Source of the DNA: Stropharia rugosoannulata
Taxonomy: Eukaryota > Basidiomycota > Agaricomycetes > Agaricales > Strophariaceae
Direction of reading: 5' to 3'
DNA: 64,000 nt
NCBI GenBank assembly: GCA_028532985.1
Contig: JANCIK010000005.1
Span: 1,184,501-1,248,500 of the forward strand
In this document: in pieces, positions 58,441-64,000 of the stretch
How the letters are laid out: each line of letters opens with the position of its first letter
How positions within the stretch are numbered: position 1 is the stretch's first letter
Translations under genes and position numbers: made by a program
The notes under the pieces: model-generated
The model's input: the letters and a program-made list of their open reading frames with translations, nothing else
What the model was told of the DNA's origin: nothing
Databases searched by the model: none

Positions 58441-60762
58441 ATGGAACCTTCGCTTCGCTCCTCGGAATGGTCGGTCTGGGAACTTGTTTATAGACAAGCG
58501 TGGTGGAGACATCGAGGTAAGTTTGTTTGGAAATTATCTCATCATGGCCATGGTCTGACCTGGAAGTCTAGGCATTCTCATTCTCAATATTTTACTCCTT
58601 ATTCCTTTAATGACTTCTGTGGTGAATGGTCTTGATACGTCCCTAATTAATGGTTCGTTCACCTTCAGCGTTGCAGTGCTGAGTTCTGAGTTCTGAGATG
58701 TGGATTTCATTAGGTCTCCAAATTCTTCCAGAATGGCAAACTTATTTTCATAATCCAAGAGGCAAACGTCTAGGTTTGAGAACACCCTTCTCCGTCTCAG
58801 TTTTAAGCTCTATATTGATTGATTCTTAAAGGCTTAATAATATCAGCTCAGTTTCTAGGAAACCTCGTCGCACTTCCTCTAGCACCATACGCGTCGGATA
58901 TACTAGGCCGCCGAGCTGCATTGCTCTGTGGTAGTCTTATCATGTGCGTTGGCGTCGCTCTGCAGGCAGCTTCGCTTAGTGTCTCTATGTTTATCGGGGC
59001 GCGATGCTGCAGTAGGTGTTTATCCGATAGCATGATTTTAGCTTAGCCTGCCACCATTTGACAGTTGGATTCGGGTTGGCCTTTAGTCAGAACGCGTCAC
59101 CGTTGCTCCTACTCGAGCTGTCGTATCCTACTCAGGTGGGTGATCGTTATAGTACTCCATATGCCGCGCACTTACAGTGTACTCACCAGCGCGGTCGCAT
59201 AACTGCGATGTTTAACTCGTGTTGGTACTTCGGTAGCATCATCTCGGCATGGATATGTCTTGGGGCATTTAAACGTAGTGGAGGAAGTACTTGGTCGTGG
59301 CGCGTTCCCATCATCGTGCAAGCGCTTTTCCCAGCAATACAAGCGTCTACTGTCTGGCTTGTACCGGAATCGCCTCGTTGGCTGGTGTCCAAAGGCAGGG
59401 TGTGTAACTAGTTTTTATTGTGCTATAAATTACTTATACAGCTTCGTCAGGAATCCGAAGCTGCCTCTGTATTGGCTAAATATCATACCGATACGGGAGA
59501 CAAGAGTGACCCGTTGGTGTTGTTTGAAATGGCACAGATTCGACATGCAATTCGAATGGAGGCAGAGATCAATAAGAGCACTTCTTACCTATCCCTTTTC
59601 TCGACCCCGGGGAATAGGAGAAGGATGCGCCTGATCTTGGCTGTAGCTGTGTTTTCTCAATGGAGGTACGGGGTTATCAGCTGTTATATTACTTGTTTCC
59701 AAATAAGGAACCTGAATTTCTATTTTAAGCGGAAATGGACTTGTCTCATATTACATCGACCTCGTCCTTGAAAATGCCGGAATTAAGAGCACCGTGACTA
59801 AGTCTGTCATCAATGGATGTTTGCAGGCAAGTCTCTCGTTTGTATCATAAATCAATGGTTAACAGGCTGTGCATTGTTAATGACTCTCAGATATTTAATT
59901 TTGTTATCGCCATGATTGCGTCTATGTTAGTTGATGGCGCAGGTCGCAGGCCTCTATTCCTCATATCAAATGCTGGAATGCTTGCGGGTGTGTATACAAT
60001 ACCCGAACATAACTTTCTGTTTACTAATTATACCCTTGACAAGCCTTCTGCGCGTGTACAGTAACTATGGCACTGTATCAGATGCATGAGCTCATATCTG
60101 CTGCACAAGCAACTATCCCGTTAATATTCATATTTTTCCTCTTTTACGACATCGCATACACTCCAATGCTGGTGGCGTACACTTTGGAATTGCTTCCGTT
60201 TCGAACTCGGGCAAAGGGGTTCGCAGTCATGGTATGTGGGTTAACCTGCCGTTGTTAGGGCTTCTAATCATTGTAATGCTTCTGTAAAAGAATATGGCAA
60301 TGATGGCAACAGTGGCGTTCAATCAGTTTATCAACCCTTGGGTGCTCAATGCGATTCAATGGAAATATTTAGTAATTTACTGCGGCTGGCTGCTCATCGA
60401 ATTGCTCTTCGTGTTTCGTTATGTGGTGGAGACAAAAGGTAAGCAATATCTTGGTAATTAATTTAATACAACGGCTCATACAAATTACTTGTTTAGGCAG
60501 AACATTGGAAGAAACAGCCGCCCTTTTTGATGGAGCCGATAAACCTGTTAACCTATCCTCAATGGGAGGTTCAGCAGCAGCATTAGCTATAAGGCTTGAG
60601 ACCGTGGTCTCAATCGTTGTCGACAATGATTCGGACGTGACGACTTTGGAGAAGTCAAGGTCCAACGATAAGCAGAAAGAGTACTATAAAAGAATGAAAC
60701 AGTACCAGGACACTGATAGCACGACTTCGAGCACAGAGGTTGTGCATACGCGTGTCTATTGA
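58441..60762 (+). CDS. sugar-porter MFS transporter (hexose/lactose-permease type)
   Basis: A 12-helix plasma-membrane sugar:H+ symporter; the exact sugar is unknown. Twelve exons: 58441-58516, 58572-58652, 58714-58773, 58832-59011, 59065-59135, 59190-59399, 59442-59665, 59730-59826, 59891-59987, 60062-60231, 60291-60438 and 60497-60762, summing to 1,680 nt (559 residues). Family marks: GLDTSLINGLQILPEW, DILGRRAAL, RGRITAMFNSCWYFGS, PESPRWLVSKGR, QWSGNGLVSYYI, VDGAGRRPLFL, YTLELLPFRTRAKG and GRTLEETAALFDG at the end. The intron after exon 8 uses a GC donor (CAG|GCAAGT). The N-terminus before the first helix is short (about 25 residues), so an extra upstream exon is possible. Confidence 0.85.
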
Positions 60763-60989
60763 CACATGTTAATTAATTTCTGATATTCTCAATTGAGCGC
60801 CCATCATGCATCACGGTGGCAATAGGTCTGATGCGTGTATACAACCCATGTGTAGATAAATTCAATGCCCAAGTAATTCCTACAGAAAGCTTGGGAATCT
60901 TGTCCTGCCAAAAAATTGTTGCTCATCTCTGATACTGAAAGCACGCTGCCATTCCAAACTATACTTTAGAAGCCAAAGTTATACTTCAC

Positions 60990-61535
60990 ATGGCAGCCGC
61001 AGGGATTGTTGAAGGACATCCGACTCCATCTTTTGACGTGGCAATTATATTTGGATATGTTGTTTCTGGCATCAGACCATTGCGTATTTCATATCAAGGT
61101 ATGTACACAGTTCACATGCGCTTTGATACTACCGCATCGGAAGCTGCGACTAACTTCATACACCAGGATTACAGGACTTTCTGGGAACATCGCTTGTTTG
61201 TGCTTTGCCACCATCATGGGGTTAGTTCAGTTTTACCGACTCATTATTGGTTTCTGCTCTTCGTTACGATATACTAACACAAATTACATATACCAGTTAC
61301 CAATGACTCAAGGCGGTGTTCGAGACTGTTTATGATCATGGAACGATGCTATGCAATTACAATATCCATGACATCCCTGCTTTTTCTCCTGCGTGTCCGT
61401 GCGCTGTACGCAAATAGTCACCTTACCTCTTGGGCTTTTATCCTCCATCATACCCTTACGGCGGACGTTCGTGGTAGTAGACACATATCGGATGGATTGA
61501 GGAGCACTAGTCACATTGAACGGGGTAGTAGGTAA
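60990..61535 (+). pseudogene. truncated DUF6533-type membrane protein gene
   Basis: A broken tandem copy of the gene at 62557. The first exon (MAAAGIVEGHPTPSFDVAII, then FGYVVSG) and the GLSGNIACLCFATI exon are preserved. The exon with the AYLWDSIGSIGYDYELLF block of the neighbour is missing here, replaced by a short unrelated piece. The third block (ISMTSLLFLLRVRALYANS then LTSWAFIL) stays open, but afterwards the frame runs into unrelated sequence and stops at 61535, losing the last four helices. Probably non-functional. Confidence 0.7.
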
Positions 61536-62556
61536 CCAGAAGTGAGGCTTCGGTGAGGGTGCATTTTTAGGAGTAGTACTGAAGTGGTCAGATAGCATAT
61601 AGTCTTGATATAGTATATGAATAGATTCAATCTCAGAGCACGGTCAGTTAAAACGTCCAGCGGATTGGAGACAACCGTTGTACACCTACCAAAGGTGTGG
61701 TTGGTGTTACCTTGATGCGAAATGACTGTCGGTGTTGGTCATTGCTTAAGCTTAAGCGCTTAAGCACTTATACAGATCTTTGCATAAAAATGGTTCAAGG
61801 GTTGGCTCAAGGTTGGCTCCTTACAAACATGCCGACGGGGACTCCCGGTTGGCTAGTCTCTGCGCGGCAGTGCCGCCAATGCCGGTAACAACTGATCAGA
61901 GTCAGAGCTTTAGCCTTTCTCCAAGCTTTCTCTACGCAACCTTGAATACCCAACTATCTTTTGCCCACAATCAAAACCTCAAGGACGGATTTGGTCTTCA
62001 TTGCGTCCGAAGTGTTTTTTTTTTACTCGGTATACACTATGATCTTGATCAATGACTTGTTCTACCGAGGACGCTGATCATATGTATGACTTTTGGTACG
62101 GAGGGTTGACAGTGGAAGCGATATATTACGTGCGTCTACTCTATTGATATGTACCACATTCTAATTACTTTATTTGACATCCTCAATTGGGCGCTTTGGG
62201 CTCTAGAGTATGTGGAAGGGTGTACGATTCACCCTTCACTGCAATCACACCAGGACAGGCGGGCCGATTCTTCGTGTTTCTTGTCTCTGACTTGGAACAC
62301 GAAGAAGAAGAAAAATATGTTATCCACCATCGTTTGTGATCACGGGGTCACGTGCGTAGTTACACTATGGCTGACAATGCCTGACATGTAAGCACAGGTT
62401 AAATGCCGTTGATCAGGCACGGTATATACCGTCAAATTCCATAAATACAATTCCTACAGACGGCCGCTCGGGAACCTTGTCCTGCTCGCACCTTGTTGCT
62501 TATCCCTAGCAGTGAAGACGCCCTACACGCCACACTCTAAAAAAGCCAGATAGAAT
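61536..62556. other. spacer within the DUF6533 tandem cluster
   Basis: No supported gene. It includes a flank shared with the first copy (AATTCCTACAGA...GGGAA...CTTGTCCTGC...TTGTTGCT at about 60877-60930 and 62449-62500), showing that the duplication covered the promoter. A CTTAAG-rich direct repeat (GCTTAAGCTTAAGCGCTTAAGC) lies near 61745, written here in its two halves: GCTTAAGCTTAA and GCGCTTAAGC. Confidence 0.5.
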
Positions 62557-63769
62557 ATGAGTGTTCACATGGCCAATGGTGTTGAACATTCTCCGATGTC
62601 TTTCGATGGAGTTGTATTTGGATACGTCGCTTCTGGTGTAGTAGGGGTGGGTGCATGACATGAGTTGACTATGCTCATCTATAATTTTAACTGTCTCAAA
62701 AAACTTTTAGGCCTATCTATGGGACTCAATCGGTAGCATTGGCTATGACTACGAGTTACTTTTTAAAAAACGACCTGTAAGGCTTCCGGCAATTGTATAT
62801 TTTCTATCAAGGTACTACGGCTCTACTCACAAACACTTTGATACGGCTGAAACATTGATTACCAGAATTGCAGGACTTTCGGGGAATATAGCGTGTCTAT
62901 GCTTTGCCACCATAGGTCAGTTTGGATCTCATTAATTTGGACTTTGCTATAGCCTCTGGTGCTTACTGCAAGCAACGTCACAAACCAGTTGCCAATTCAA
63001 AACGCTGTTCAACATTGTTTACAGTCGTTGAATGGTCCCTTGCCATTTCAATATCCATGTCATCCCTTCTTTTTCTCTTGCGTGTCCGTGCATTGTACGC
63101 AAATAATCGGCTTATTTCATGGGCGTTTCTCCTGGTATGGCTTGGCGTTGTCACAATCTGTACATTGTGGACACGTTTCAACTCACCAGTGGAGGCCAAT
63201 GAAGATACCAGACATTGCATAATAACAGGTACATTTAAACCAACCATGGTACAGGTAGTGTTTAAGCTTTTGCCACTGGTTTACGATTTTCTCGTTTTCT
63301 GTGCAATAACCTGCAAACTGATGGACACAATACAAGTCAACGATCCAACAACCAAAACAAAAATTGTCGCTGCAATTCTTGGGACCTACTTGCCTAAGTT
63401 TTCGAGAGCGCTACTTAAAGACGGACAAGCATATTTTCTGTAGGGTTTCATAGTTTCTTTTACATTATGACTTCTAACATGCACAGTTTGCTTTTGCCAG
63501 TATACACTGTCACAATAAGCTCGTTTTGCTTGTATCCAAGCAATTTCAGCCATTACGCCGGAGTGGTTACCCTTCCCACTATCACCATTTCCAATCTGAT
63601 GGCATGCAAGATATACCGCCAGACAAAATTTGGGTTACACACTTCTTCCTCGGACACAGATCTCACGAAACCGAGTCAATCCATGAAATTTAATCATAGC
63701 CTTACAGCTGAGCTTCGCATCAGACACTTATCGGAAGAAAAAAATGAAATTGAGCACGGAGCTCGCTGA
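62557..63769 (+). CDS. DUF6533 multi-pass membrane protein
   Basis: A seven-helix-type membrane protein of a large Agaricomycete-specific family; function unknown. Five exons: 62557-62640, 62711-62811, 62866-62915, 62989-63439 and 63487-63769, summing to 969 nt (322 residues). Landmarks: FGYVASGV, AYLWDSIGSIGYDYELLF (the DUF6533 signature), LPAIVYFLSRIAGLSGNIAC, VEWSLAISISMSSLLFLLRV and RALYANN, then hydrophobic segments WAFLLVWLGVVTICTLW and LLPLVYDFLVFCAITCKL, and LMACKIYRQTKF before a Ser/Glu-rich cytosolic tail. The acceptor of exon 4 (AACCAG|TTGCC) is conserved in the broken neighbour and supports the model. Fast-evolving and duplicated locally. Confidence 0.8.
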
Positions 63770-64000
63770 TTAATTGGAGTAAACCTTGGGGTCCCTTTTT
63801 GGTAACCGCACACGGCGGTTTGATACGGAATACATAACAGTTGTATATTTATTTGCACGGAGCGTCCGCGCGCCTATTGATTTATTGAACCAGTGGCACT
63901 ATATTTGACATCACAATTGAGCGCTTGAGCGCCCATCACGGAGAACATTGGCAAACATCTCATCTCAAATCTGAATCAAAGTGTGTAGAGAGTGAAGCTT
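63770..64000 (+). repeat. duplicated upstream flank, possible start of a third DUF6533 unit
   Basis: CAATTGAGCGC...GCGCCCATCACGG near 63914 repeats the flank upstream of the first copy (CAATTGAGCGCCCATCATG...CACGG near 60793). A further paralogue may start just beyond the window edge. Confidence 0.45.

Noticed and set aside
1..64000. CRISPR arrays, bacterial operons, prophage or rRNA
   Set aside because: No regularly spaced repeats with spacers and no ribosome-binding-site-spaced gene strings; the intron-rich genes show nuclear fungal DNA.

Overview
The window is fungal nuclear DNA, most likely from an Agaricomycete (mushroom-forming basidiomycete). The evidence is: protein genes split by many short introns of about 50-65 nt with GTRNGY/YAG borders, exons as short as 2 nt, a DUF6533 membrane-protein family, a GPI-anchored chitin deacetylase, F-box/LRR proteins and a Kre9/Knh1-type GPI protein. 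I saw no bacterial-style operons, CRISPR arrays, rRNA or convincing tRNA. Exon coordinates were worked out by hand from splice borders, reading phase and family conservation, and every model given with exon coordinates closes in frame.

Positions 1-28,100 are repeat-rich and gene-poor. The window opens inside the 3' end of a Ty1/copia retrotransposon (RNase H end plus LTR) that abuts a possible C-terminal exon of a host gene. Next come two diverged copies of a short hairpin-forming repeat, then a 1.64-kb foldback DNA element with almost identical 430-450-bp arms. From about 5,885 to 19,985 lies a very large, old inverted duplication: two diverged arms of about 5 kb facing each other across a 3.7-kb spacer that holds one GC-rich intronless ORF. 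A 287-bp MITE sits in the left arm only, and the right arm keeps the matching empty TA site. At 20.1-25.1 kb there is a decayed duplicate of an SDR/F-box gene pair, followed by the intact SDR and F-box/LRR genes. An unrecognised six-exon gene and a Tc1/mariner-type MITE follow.

Positions 28,100-48,830 are an ordinary gene-dense stretch: a DENND6-type Rab GEF, a DUF4604 protein, a CPSF6-like RRM protein, a DHA1 MFS transporter, a small zinc-binding protein whose start codon appears to be split by an intron, the chromatin protein Spt2, a secreted Ala/Ser/Thr-rich protein with dibasic sites, an acidic Tyr/Asp-rich protein and a second DHA1 transporter. Two head-to-head pairs (DENND6/DUF4604 and zinc protein/SPT2) share short intergenic regions.

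Positions 51,550-64,000 carry cell-surface and transport genes: the chitin deacetylase, the Kre9/Knh1-like GPI protein, a sugar-porter MFS transporter and a tandem DUF6533 cluster (one truncated copy, one intact copy, and possibly the upstream flank of a third at the window edge). The two wall genes are neighbours on the same strand and could act together at the cell wall. Each needs a 2-nt microexon to keep its reading frame, which is one of the most striking observations in the window, together with the giant inverted duplication.
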